From Alkalimonas delamerensis (GTDB taxonomy: Bacteria; Pseudomonadota; Gammaproteobacteria; Enterobacterales; Alteromonadaceae): 64,000 nucleotides of DNA. Shown here piece after piece: positions 42,448-50,384 of the stretch (position 1 is its first letter; every line of letters begins with the position of its first letter). The DNA lies in contig NZ_JAUZVY010000004.1 in assembly GCF_030717955.1 (NCBI RefSeq), forward strand, positions 62,001-126,000. Direction: 5' to 3'. The notes below the pieces were generated by a model. The model was not told the DNA's origin. It ran no database searches and saw only the letters and a program-made list of their open reading frames with translations. Made by a program: the position numbers and the translations under genes.

Positions 42448-43056
42448 TTAACTTGTCAGAGCTCTGGCCAACTGGCTGTAATCGGCCATCAACCAATTGG
42501 CTTGCTGCGCGTATTGCTGATTGGAGTTTGTAAGCAAAAGGCAGGATTGCGCTCCGGCATTGGCAGCCGTAGTCAGGTCAAAGTGATAATCGCCAATGTA
42601 GAGCAAACGATGGATTGGTCGCTGATAATGCGCTGCGATACGCAGCAGTCCCTCTGGATCTGGTTTTGCTGCGCAATCTTCACGGGTCAATACCAAGGAA
42701 ATGGGGATCTTTAACCGGCTCAACATATGTTGGGTTGCAACTCGAATGTTTCGGGTCAAAATAGCGGTGGGAAAGCCACATTCGTGCAACTCATGCAAGG
42801 CTTCAAGCACTCCCGGTAGAAGAACTGAGCGCTCTGCAGCCTCCATCTCATGACGGGATATCACCGCCGCTGCATGAGCACGGCTATCATCATCAGAAAT
42901 GGCCGCCAGGGTTTGCAATAAGTCGCAATTAGATTGCCAACCTAGTTCATGGCGGATAGCAACAAAATCGAGCGGGCTCTCAACCAGAGTGCCATCCAGA
43001 TCGAAAGCCACCACATCAATTTGTCCCTGTAAAGACGCTGGCTGCAATGGTGTCAT
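42448..43056 (-). CDS. HAD-superfamily phosphatase (Gph-like)
   Basis: A 202-aa HAD hydrolase. Motif I is FDLDGTLVES (nucleophile first Asp), motif II the AILTRN threonine, motif III Lys in AAKPDPEG, motif IV YIGDYHFDLTTAANAG. The helical cap places it near phosphoglycolate phosphatase and similar small-molecule phosphatases, but the substrate is not fixed by sequence. ATG 43056 follows the stop of the cytochrome b562-like gene by one base. Confidence 0.9.
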   Translation of the reverse strand: MTPLQPASLQGQIDVVAFDLDGTLVESPLDFVAIRHELGWQSNCDLLQTLAAISDDDSRAHAAAVISRHEMEAAERSVLLPGVLEALHELHECGFPTAILTRNIRVATQHMLSRLKIPISLVLTREDCAAKPDPEGLLRIAAHYQRPIHRLLYIGDYHFDLTTAANAGAQSCLLLTNSNQQYAQQANWLMADYSQLARALTS

Positions 43057-43057
43057 A

Positions 43058-43465
43058 CTAGCGGCCACCAAACAGCCATTGCCAAAAACTGCGTTTACGC
43101 AGACGATGGTACTCCACTCGCAGCCGATCGATTTGCTGCAGCTTTTGCTCGGCGCTGACCATATCCCCGGCTAGCAGAGCTTGCTCAATCCCATCCAACT
43201 TGGCGGCCACTTTTTGAAAACCTTCGACAAAGGTTTCAGCCATATCTTCACGCATTGGCGCCTGCTGTGCTGCAAGGATGCCAGCTTGCATTTCGTGGAC
43301 ATGACGCAGCCGCTGCTCCACAGTCTGAGCTTCAACCGCCTGACGATACTGAAAAGAAAAGGTCTTCATGATAACTTCCAGACTGCCGGTTTGGGCACCA
43401 TAGGCCCAGACCGGAGCACTTACGCACAGCATCCATCCGAGCAGGGTTACAACTAGGTACTTCAT
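43058..43465 (-). CDS. Cytochrome b562-like periplasmic protein
   Basis: A 135-aa protein with a signal peptide (cut near Val-Trp-Ala, residue 21) and a four-helix-bundle pattern that follows E. coli cytochrome b562 along its length. Met33 (VIMKTF) matches the axial Met7 and His120 (VEYHRLRK) matches His102 of mature b562. There is no CXXCH, so haem would be non-covalent. A short tail, Ser-Phe-Trp-Gln-Trp-Leu-Phe-Gly-Gly-Arg, is extra. CAGGAG precedes ATG 43465. Haem binding is predicted from the two ligands; some family members have lost haem. Confidence 0.75.
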   Translation of the reverse strand: MKYLVVTLLGWMLCVSAPVWAYGAQTGSLEVIMKTFSFQYRQAVEAQTVEQRLRHVHEMQAGILAAQQAPMREDMAETFVEGFQKVAAKLDGIEQALLAGDMVSAEQKLQQIDRLRVEYHRLRKRSFWQWLFGGR

Positions 43466-43560
43466 CGCATCAACTCCTGAAAAACACCTCAGTGATCCTA
43501 CCATGTCCAGGATGGCAAACCTAGCCAACAACAACTGGATATCAAGCCTTGCTAAGAAAC

Positions 43561-43569
43561 TGATATACT
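43561..43569 (+). promoter_or_regulatory. Extended -10 promoter before the RraB-family gene
   Basis: TGATATACT is a TGnTATAnT element 29 bases before the rraB-like start codon. No clear -35 is present. Confidence 0.45.
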
Positions 43570-43598
43570 GTTTCAAAACCAAACTGGATGAACCAACG

Positions 43599-43922
43599 AT
43601 GCAATTCCCTGACGATGCCAACGGCGATATGTTGCAACTGCTGCTGGAGTCTGGCCTGGTGCTGGACCAGCCAACGGAGCTTGATTTCTATGTTTTTTTT
43701 AAACGACAGGACAAAGCGGAGTCTGCGCTAACCACCATGGCAGAACGTTACCCGGACGGCCGGCTAAGCCTGGCACTGGACAGTGCCCAACAATGGGAAC
43801 TAAAACTTACCCAACAAGTTCCACTCAATTATGCGGCAATTACTGAGTTTGAGTCTGGTCTGGAAGCAGACTGCAAGCAATTGGGAGGCAAGTACGACGG
43901 CTGGGGCGTGCAAGAGCCTTAA
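43599..43922 (+). CDS. RraB-family protein (regulator of RNase E activity B)
   Basis: A 107-aa acidic protein. The N-terminal helix DANGDMLQLLLESG, the DFYVFFKRQDKAESAL block and the C-terminal GGKYDGWGV match the RraB/DUF695-related fold, in which RraB binds RNase E and modulates its activity. It lacks the long acidic tail of E. coli RraB. ATG 43599 is used; the open frame extends upstream across the divergent promoter region. Function as an RNase E inhibitor is likely but not proven by the sequence. Confidence 0.78.
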   Translation: MQFPDDANGDMLQLLLESGLVLDQPTELDFYVFFKRQDKAESALTTMAERYPDGRLSLALDSAQQWELKLTQQVPLNYAAITEFESGLEADCKQLGGKYDGWGVQEP

Positions 43923-44000
43923 AGACGGCTAAAGTCAGGCAGGGTTCATTCTAGTGATCTCCTGCCAAAACAGTCTTGATCCAAGTTCGCGCATACTTTC

Positions 44001-44048
44001 TCTGTATAAGGCAGTCAAGCCAGCTCTGTATAAGGCAGTCAAGCCAGC
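44001..44048. repeat. Exact 24-bp tandem duplication at the 3' end of the Nramp gene
   Basis: The 24 bases at 44001-44024 are repeated without change at 44025-44048, beginning TCTGTATAAGGCAGTCAAGC. The second copy contains the last codons and stop codon of the Nramp gene (TGA at 44041-44039, minus strand); the first lies just beyond it. A recent slippage event is the simplest explanation. Confidence 0.9.
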
Positions 44049-45274
44049 AATGCCAGCCAAAGGCTGCGGCCACTAAGCAACAAGGTCACCAAGAGTACAG
44101 CCAGTCCCATTGCATTGTGCCGTGGTCGGTTTTTGTATGCTCCCAGTATAGGAGAGTTTGCCGCCAACAACAGGCTTAGTGCCAGCACAGGCAGCAAAAT
44201 GCCATTTGCCACTTGCGCAAATAAAATCACCGACACTGGCCGCAGCCCCAGCGAAGACACCACTACACCTATGCCAATCACCACCAGCCAGGTGAGCCGA
44301 AACTGACCAGCCGATAAATTCAGCAAACCCCGCAAAGCATAAGCGGCTGCCAAAGGTGCCGTCACCGCCGACGAGAGCCCAGCTGCCAGCAACCCAAAAG
44401 CCATCAAATAAGTTGCTAACGAGCCAAATAACGGCTCCAGTGACAGCGCCAGATCAGCCGCATTGTCGATGTGAAGGCCTGTGCCAAAATAGGCGGTCGC
44501 GGCGGTTGAGACCACCGCAATCGAGACAATACCACCTAGCGGAATAGCGGTGCGTAAATCGGCATTCGACGCTAGCAGCGCCTGACGCTTATCCTCGCAT
44601 TGTCGCCACTTTTCAGCCGAACTAGCCGCATGCAAAAACAGCGAATAAGGCACCACAGTGGTGCCAATCAAGGCAATTACCGTCAGAGTTGAGCCGGATG
44701 GTAGCGAAGGCCAGACCAGGCCGGTGACTAAGGCTGTATAATCCGGGCGAGTGAGCAGCATGGTTGCCACGAAAGCACCACTCATCAACAGCACCAAGCC
44801 AATTAAACTGCGCTCTATCAGCCGGTAATCGCCGCGCCATAGTACCACCGTAGCCAGACCGCCAATCAATAGCGCCCAAGGGTTCAGCCCAGTTAATTCA
44901 CGTAAAAGCTGAATCGGCCGACTATCCCCCCAGATGGCATCAGCCCCTAAACTGGCCCCAGTGATATTCCCGCCCTGATAGGCGCTATTGCCTATCACCA
45001 CAGCTGCGATGATCAAGCCATAAAAAGCAACTTTGAGCAGCGGTTGTTGCACCAGCAACCGTAAATTTTCGCCCAGTCCCTGGCCGGTCACAATGCCAAG
45101 GCGAGACGCCATTTCCTGCAGCACCATGGTCGCAACTACCGAAAACAGCAAAGCCCAAAGCAAAGCATAGCCATAATTGGCTCCGGCCAAAGAGGCCGTC
45201 ACCACAGTACCCGGACCGATGAAAGCAGCGGTTACCAGGGTAGCAGGGCCAAGGCGAAACCAATACCGCCTCAT
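44039..45274 (-). CDS. Nramp-related divalent metal transporter, atypical
   Basis: A 411-aa protein with about eleven membrane spans and Nramp-family similarity throughout (GANYGYALLWALLFSVVATMVLQEMASRLGIVTG; VIGNSAYQGGNI; IALIGTTVVPYSLFLHAA). The metal-site motif of span 1, normally DPGN, is GPGT (residues 20-23). The span-6 motif, normally MPH, reads VPY. Thus the Asp, Asn and Met that hold Mn2+/Fe2+ in canonical Nramps are all replaced. Substrate is uncertain; it should not be called MntH on this evidence. Confidence 0.85.
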   Translation of the reverse strand: MRRYWFRLGPATLVTAAFIGPGTVVTASLAGANYGYALLWALLFSVVATMVLQEMASRLGIVTGQGLGENLRLLVQQPLLKVAFYGLIIAAVVIGNSAYQGGNITGASLGADAIWGDSRPIQLLRELTGLNPWALLIGGLATVVLWRGDYRLIERSLIGLVLLMSGAFVATMLLTRPDYTALVTGLVWPSLPSGSTLTVIALIGTTVVPYSLFLHAASSAEKWRQCEDKRQALLASNADLRTAIPLGGIVSIAVVSTAATAYFGTGLHIDNAADLALSLEPLFGSLATYLMAFGLLAAGLSSAVTAPLAAAYALRGLLNLSAGQFRLTWLVVIGIGVVVSSLGLRPVSVILFAQVANGILLPVLALSLLLAANSPILGAYKNRPRHNAMGLAVLLVTLLLSGRSLWLALLA

Positions 45275-45443
45275 AGATGGGTTCCTTAATCGATTCGTTC
45301 AGTGATCCAGTATGCCTGCTTTGCGCTTTATACCCAACCAGTCAACAGCACTAACTAATAAAGCATTTACAAATCAAGACGGTTGGCTTTCTTGCTCAGA
45401 CTTGCTATGTTAAGCGCGGTTACTTTTCCTACAGGCGAATTCA

Positions 45444-47555
45444 GTGCAGCACAGTGCGCAACCCAGCACCTTTTTGCGTTGTTATTTAACGACAGCGTCC
45501 AGAGTATCAAGTCGACTAAATTACTGGCTTGCCGCTTTGTTCATGCTGTTTACTCTATCTGTGCATGCGTCAAACCCACTTGATGCCGATGCAGAAGCCG
45601 CTTTGGATGCCTATCTTTTGCTTATTGGGCAAGATCAGCATCAAGAACAGCAGCAGCTTGAAAGGGTTCGTACCCAGCTGCTGAACTCCCCTGCTTACGG
45701 CAGTCAAACACGCTATCTTGCCATGCAAGTCCTGCATCATCTGTCCTATGACGAGCAAGAGACCTGGGAGCCAGCCCTGATAAAACTGATGGAACACGCC
45801 AGAGCTCACCCCTCTGGCGACGTGATGAGTGAGGCCCTCGCCACAAAAATCTATGCGCTTTTAAGGCAGGATGACTTGAATGCGGCTTACAAAACCATGG
45901 TCGAGTTGGAGCTTTTTTTACCCAATGCGGAGCAACCTCGTGTTCGGTACTTTGCTCACAACCTGCTTGGCACCATCTATTTGCGTGATAATCAATTTGA
46001 GTTAGCCAGCCAGAACTTGCATGCAGCCATGGAAGCCGTGATTGAAACCGAGGGCGAGCGTGCAGGCATTCGCCGAACACACCTGCAAAGCCAGCTTGCT
46101 CAGCTTTATGCCGATATGCAGAATTTGGAACAAGGGCTGGAGTTGATTGAGCAAGCCATTTCTGGAGCAAAAATCTATCTTCCCGATCACCTGCCCGAAT
46201 ACTATCTGAGTAAAGGCTACATCGAAGGTGAACTGGGCCTGCATGAGGCATCGATTCAAACGCACTATCAGGCCATTGCAACTGCCCATGAATATGGCTA
46301 CCAAGGCATTGTCTTGCTAAGCCTAAACAACATCGGTGCCGCTCATATACTACTGAACCAATATCAGCAAGCGATAGAGCCACTGAAACAAGCATTAGCA
46401 CTGGCAACTGAGCTGGAAGATGAACTGACCTTGCAGCTAATACAAATGAATTTGGGTTACATCGCTGTAAAACAAGGTTCGGTGGATCAAGGCTTGCAGC
46501 AAATGAGGCAAAGTATCGAGTATTTTCGACAGCATGGCCGGCGCAGTGATCTGGAGCGCTTTCTGGGCGATTTTGCCGATGCCCTGCAGCATGCGGGTTA
46601 TACCAGAGAAGAAGCTGCGGTTTTACGCGAGCAACGCGAGCTAAACCGCGAACTCTTTACCGCTGAACGGGAGCGAACCCTGGCAGAAATGCAGCAACGC
46701 TTTCAAGCCAGAGAACAAGCCCACCGGATCCAACGGCTGGAGCAAGACAATGCATTGCAAGAGCGCACCATTGAAAACAAACAGCTGCAAAACCGGCTCT
46801 TTCTTTTAGCGACCTTAGCGGCAGCCTTAGCTGGTGTCTTGATGTGGCAGCTGTATCGCAAAGTCCGCCATATCAATCGCCGCTTAAAAGAAGCCAATAA
46901 ACAGCTGGAGTTTCAATCATTGCGCGATCCTTTAACCGGGCTCTATAACCGCCGGTCTTTCCAGCAGCGCATGGCCAAACGCTGGCAGCATAAAGAGCAT
47001 CGTCATCAGGGTGAAGAGCGCGATGCCTTGATCCTGCTCGACATTGACTTCTTTAAACAAATTAATGATCAACACGGCCATGCCGCCGGTGATGACATTC
47101 TGGTCGAGGTCGCAAAACGTTTGCAGCATTCCTTACGGCATCAGGATCAGGCCATTCGCTGGGGCGGCGAAGAGTTCCTGCTTTACCTGCATCGTATTAA
47201 AGCAAAAGATCTAAACGCTTTGGTGGAGCGCACACTCTACCTGTTGGCCGAGAAACCCTTTCAGGCCGGCGGCCAATCAATCGTGGTCACAGCCACAGCA
47301 GGTTTTATCACCCTGCCCTTTGCCGATATATCCGAAGAGCAGCTAAACTGGGAGAAAGGGTTGCAGCTGGCCGATTTAGCCCTCTATGCAGGTAAGGCCC
47401 GGGGACGCAATCAGGCTTGTGGCGTCACGGGGCTGAAGGTGCCGCTTGAAACACTGATATCCGGCTTTGATCAGCAACAGAGTATTTCCCTGGAACAGCT
47501 GGAGTGCTGTGATGTTGCAGGTCCGGAAGTCCAGCGACACCCCCTATCCTCTTGA
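45444..47555 (+). CDS. TPR-repeat diguanylate cyclase
   Basis: A 703-aa protein: N-terminal signal/anchor (about 25-43), a periplasmic helical-repeat region of TPR type (about 60-400; for example ALKQALALATELEDELTLQLIQMNLGYIAVKQG), a coiled coil, a membrane span (452-471) and a GGDEF domain with intact GGEEF near residue 575. RHQD five residues before GGEEF is the RxxD site. The start is GTG 45444 with AGGCG upstream; no ATG precedes the anchor. It is divergent from the Nramp gene. Confidence 0.9.
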   Translation: MQHSAQPSTFLRCYLTTASRVSSRLNYWLAALFMLFTLSVHASNPLDADAEAALDAYLLLIGQDQHQEQQQLERVRTQLLNSPAYGSQTRYLAMQVLHHLSYDEQETWEPALIKLMEHARAHPSGDVMSEALATKIYALLRQDDLNAAYKTMVELELFLPNAEQPRVRYFAHNLLGTIYLRDNQFELASQNLHAAMEAVIETEGERAGIRRTHLQSQLAQLYADMQNLEQGLELIEQAISGAKIYLPDHLPEYYLSKGYIEGELGLHEASIQTHYQAIATAHEYGYQGIVLLSLNNIGAAHILLNQYQQAIEPLKQALALATELEDELTLQLIQMNLGYIAVKQGSVDQGLQQMRQSIEYFRQHGRRSDLERFLGDFADALQHAGYTREEAAVLREQRELNRELFTAERERTLAEMQQRFQAREQAHRIQRLEQDNALQERTIENKQLQNRLFLLATLAAALAGVLMWQLYRKVRHINRRLKEANKQLEFQSLRDPLTGLYNRRSFQQRMAKRWQHKEHRHQGEERDALILLDIDFFKQINDQHGHAAGDDILVEVAKRLQHSLRHQDQAIRWGGEEFLLYLHRIKAKDLNALVERTLYLLAEKPFQAGGQSIVVTATAGFITLPFADISEEQLNWEKGLQLADLALYAGKARGRNQACGVTGLKVPLETLISGFDQQQSISLEQLECCDVAGPEVQRHPLSS

Positions 47556-47609
47556 GCGAGGATCCGGCCTGCCAAAATATCAAGCTTCAAGAAGTAAGGA
47601 GAACGTCTG

Positions 47610-49148
47610 GTGCAAGAAGAACTCCATATTAAAGTCCGAAACTTAGAAGTTGCCGACTACCCACAACTCAAACGTCTAATGGACAGGGTGTACACCGATT
47701 TAGGCGGTGCCTGGCCCAGACACACCATTGAAAAGCTGGTGCAGGACTTCCCGGACGGCCAGTTTGTGGTGGTCGATCACGACGACATCGTCGGTGTTGC
47801 CCTGGCGGTGCAAGTCGATTACGAGCGCTTTAGCAACCCCCACACCTACGACGAGCTGATCAGTCAACGCATGACCATTTTAAACAACCCCCATGGAGAT
47901 GCCCTCTATGGTTTGGATGTGCTCATTGATCCAGAGTACCGCGGCTACCGACTTGGCCGCCGCTTGTACGAAGTCCGCAAAGAGTTGTGCCGCCAGCAAA
48001 ATCTGCGGGCCATTCTAGCCGGGGGCCGGATCCCGAACTACCATCAGCACGCAAGCGAGATGTCGGCTGCCGATTATCTTGAAGCGGTCAAGCGACAGGA
48101 AATCTACGATCCCATCCTGACTTTTCAGCTGTCAAACGACTTCCAGCTCAAGCGCTTGCTGAAACAATATTTGCCGGAAGACGAGCAGTCCCAGGGCTAT
48201 GCCACCTTGCTGGAATGGAACAACATCTTTTATGAGCCGCCGGGCCGTCTGATTGAAAGCCGGAAAACTCAAATTCGAATCGGCGCAGTGCAATGGCAGA
48301 TGCGTAAAGTACAATCGGTCGATGAAATGCTGCAGCAGGTCGAGTATTTCGTCGATGCGTTATCCAACTACCAAAGCGACTTTGCGCTCTTTCCTGAATT
48401 TTTTAATGCTCCCCTAATGGGGTTGTGCGACAAAAATGCCAGCCAAACGGAAGCCATCCGTTTCCTGGCAGGCTTTACCGAGCGCTTTCGCCAGGAAATG
48501 TCCACTATGGCGGTCAGCTACAACATCAACATCATTACCGGCTCCATGCCTTTATTGCTGGGGGATAATCTCTACAACGTCAGCTACCTTTGCCGGCGCG
48601 ATGGAACCGTAGAGATGCAAAGTAAAATCCATATTACCCCGCACGAGCGTCGTGACTGGGTGATCCAAGGCGGCGATCAATTGCAGGTGTTTCAGACCGA
48701 TGCCGGCCGTGTTGGTATTTTAATCTGCTACGACGTCGAGTTTCCGGAGCTCAGCCGTTTACTGGCCGAGCAGGATATGGACGTGCTTTTTGTGCCCTTT
48801 TGGACCGACACCAAAAACGGCTATTTGCGCGTCCGGCATTGTGCCCAGGCACGCGCCATCGAAGATGAATGTTACGTCGTGATTTGCGGCAGCTGTGGCA
48901 ACTTACCATCGGTCGACAACCTGGATGTGCAATACGCCCAATCGGCAGTCTTCTCCCCATCCGATTTTGCTTTCCCGCACGATGCCGTGATGTCCGAAAC
49001 CACCCCCAACACCGAAATGCTGATGTTTTCCGATCTGGATTTAGACAGGCTGACACAAATTCGCAATGAAGGCTCGGTGATGAACTTAAAAGATCGACGC
49101 CATGACCTCTATCAAGTAAGCTGGCTCAAAAAAGACACTCAAGGATAA
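47610..49148 (+). CDS. GNAT acetyltransferase - carbon-nitrogen hydrolase fusion
   Basis: A 512-aa two-domain protein. Residues about 5-215 form a GNAT-like domain (LYGLDVLIDPEYRGYRLGRRLYEVRK is the acetyl-CoA loop region). Residues about 222-500 form a nitrilase-superfamily amidohydrolase with the triad Glu263 (FPEFF), Lys339 (SKIHITPHE) and Cys373 (ICYDVEFPEL). The fusion is recurrent in bacteria but its substrate is not established. The start is GTG 47610, preceded by AAGGAG. Confidence 0.9.
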   Translation: MQEELHIKVRNLEVADYPQLKRLMDRVYTDLGGAWPRHTIEKLVQDFPDGQFVVVDHDDIVGVALAVQVDYERFSNPHTYDELISQRMTILNNPHGDALYGLDVLIDPEYRGYRLGRRLYEVRKELCRQQNLRAILAGGRIPNYHQHASEMSAADYLEAVKRQEIYDPILTFQLSNDFQLKRLLKQYLPEDEQSQGYATLLEWNNIFYEPPGRLIESRKTQIRIGAVQWQMRKVQSVDEMLQQVEYFVDALSNYQSDFALFPEFFNAPLMGLCDKNASQTEAIRFLAGFTERFRQEMSTMAVSYNINIITGSMPLLLGDNLYNVSYLCRRDGTVEMQSKIHITPHERRDWVIQGGDQLQVFQTDAGRVGILICYDVEFPELSRLLAEQDMDVLFVPFWTDTKNGYLRVRHCAQARAIEDECYVVICGSCGNLPSVDNLDVQYAQSAVFSPSDFAFPHDAVMSETTPNTEMLMFSDLDLDRLTQIRNEGSVMNLKDRRHDLYQVSWLKKDTQG

Positions 49149-49156
49149 CCCTCGCT

Positions 49157-49531
49157 ATGAAATTGCTTGTCGGTACATTGCTTCTGTTGTTGCTGCAGGC
49201 TGGGCTGGTGATTCAGCTCAGCAGCAGCCTGGTTGGCAGCTCACCGTTGCAGCTGTGGCTGGTACTGCCTACGGTTGCAACCGCCGCCCTTTGCCTGCTC
49301 TTGCACTTTAAGTATCAGTTAAGAAAACTCTTTCCACTGGCCAGTGTGCTGATCCACGCCATTGCTTTGCTACCCTACCTTGGCCTTGTCAACAATGAGG
49401 CCGAAGGTGAACGGGCCATTCTGATTATGGTGATGATCCCCTTGTACCAAAGCATTGCTATCCTGATGCTGGGCCTAGGTGATTACGTCCGTCGCCGTGA
49501 AGCCAATAAGCGTCTGGCAAGCCAAGCCTAG
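49157..49531 (+). CDS. Small four-span membrane protein, hypothetical
   Basis: A 124-aa protein that I do not recognise. Four hydrophobic segments (about 4-22, 32-50, 58-78, 86-108) leave a basic C-terminal tail (YVRRREANKRLASQA) in the cytoplasm. It starts 8 bases after the GNAT-nitrilase gene, with AAGGAT upstream, so the two are probably co-transcribed. A strong hairpin follows. Confidence 0.75.
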   Translation: MKLLVGTLLLLLLQAGLVIQLSSSLVGSSPLQLWLVLPTVATAALCLLLHFKYQLRKLFPLASVLIHAIALLPYLGLVNNEAEGERAILIMVMIPLYQSIAILMLGLGDYVRRREANKRLASQA

Positions 49532-49541
49532 TCTCTTTCAA

Positions 49542-49574
49542 GTCAGGCCCTTGCACAACCAGTAAGGGCCTGAC
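49542..49574 (+). terminator. Strong hairpin after the small membrane protein, no T-run
   Basis: GTCAGGCCCTT (49542-49552) pairs perfectly with AAGGGCCTGAC (49564-49574) around an 11-base loop. The position, just after a gene end and before cmoA, suits a terminator, but the following bases are not T-rich. Confidence 0.5.
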
Positions 49575-49645
49575 ACCACAAATGCATCGTGTTCTACGCT
49601 CGTTTCAGATACACTTAGAGCCTTGTCGTTCGTCATGCAAGTGTT

Positions 49646-50377
49646 ATGTCAAAAGATCAGATTTACGCTGAGCCCTTAGCTCATATTCAGGATTTTCGCT
49701 TTGATGAGCAGGTAGCCGATGTCTTTCCGGATATGATCCAACGCTCGGTCCCAGGCTACCAAAGCATCATCCAAACCATCGGCCAGCTTGCCAGTCGCTA
49801 CCAACAAGACCACAGCCACTTTTACGATCTGGGCTGCTCATTGGGCGCTGCCAGCCTGGCCATGCGGCGTCATATCAACGCCACTGGCTGCAAGATTGTT
49901 GCCGTCGATAACAGCGCCGCCATGGTCGAGCGATGCCGGCGACACCTGGAAGCCTTTCGCTCGGATGTTCCGGTCGAGGTGATCGAAGGCGACATCCGCA
50001 GCACAGAGCTGAGCAATGCCGCCATGGTGGTGGTCAACTTTACCTTGCAGTTTCTGGCCAAATCCGACCGCACCGCCTTGCTCAACAGAGTCTTTCAGGC
50101 GCTTAAGCCTGGTGGCATCCTGCTGCTGTCGGAAAAAATCATCAGCCCCGCCCCCTGCAGCAATCAGCTACTGGTAGAGTTGCACCACGATTTTAAACGG
50201 GCCAATGGCTACAGCGAGTTGGAGATCAGCCAAAAGCGCACCGCTTTGGAAAATGTGATGCAACCCGACAGCATTGAACAGCACCAGCAGCGCTTACAGG
50301 CCGCTGGTTTTAGCGAAAGCACCGTCTGGTTCCAATGCTTTAACTTCTGCTCCATGATAGCTTTTAAACAGCCGTGA
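49646..50377 (+). CDS. cmoA: Carboxy-S-adenosyl-L-methionine synthase
   Basis: Makes carboxy-SAM from SAM and prephenate for wobble-uridine modification of tRNA. The 243-aa protein has the N-terminal FRFDEQVADVFPDMIQRSVPGY signature of CmoA, methyltransferase motif I in YDLGCSLGA, and a FTLQFLAKSDR segment. It is followed 7 bases later by cmoB, the usual pairing. The start has no strong ribosome-binding site. Confidence 0.96.
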   Translation: MSKDQIYAEPLAHIQDFRFDEQVADVFPDMIQRSVPGYQSIIQTIGQLASRYQQDHSHFYDLGCSLGAASLAMRRHINATGCKIVAVDNSAAMVERCRRHLEAFRSDVPVEVIEGDIRSTELSNAAMVVVNFTLQFLAKSDRTALLNRVFQALKPGGILLLSEKIISPAPCSNQLLVELHHDFKRANGYSELEISQKRTALENVMQPDSIEQHQQRLQAAGFSESTVWFQCFNFCSMIAFKQP

Positions 50378-50384
50378 GAAACGC

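Noticed and set aside
44001..44048. CRISPR-like repeat
   Set aside because: Two abutting copies without spacers, no cas genes; a simple tandem duplication.
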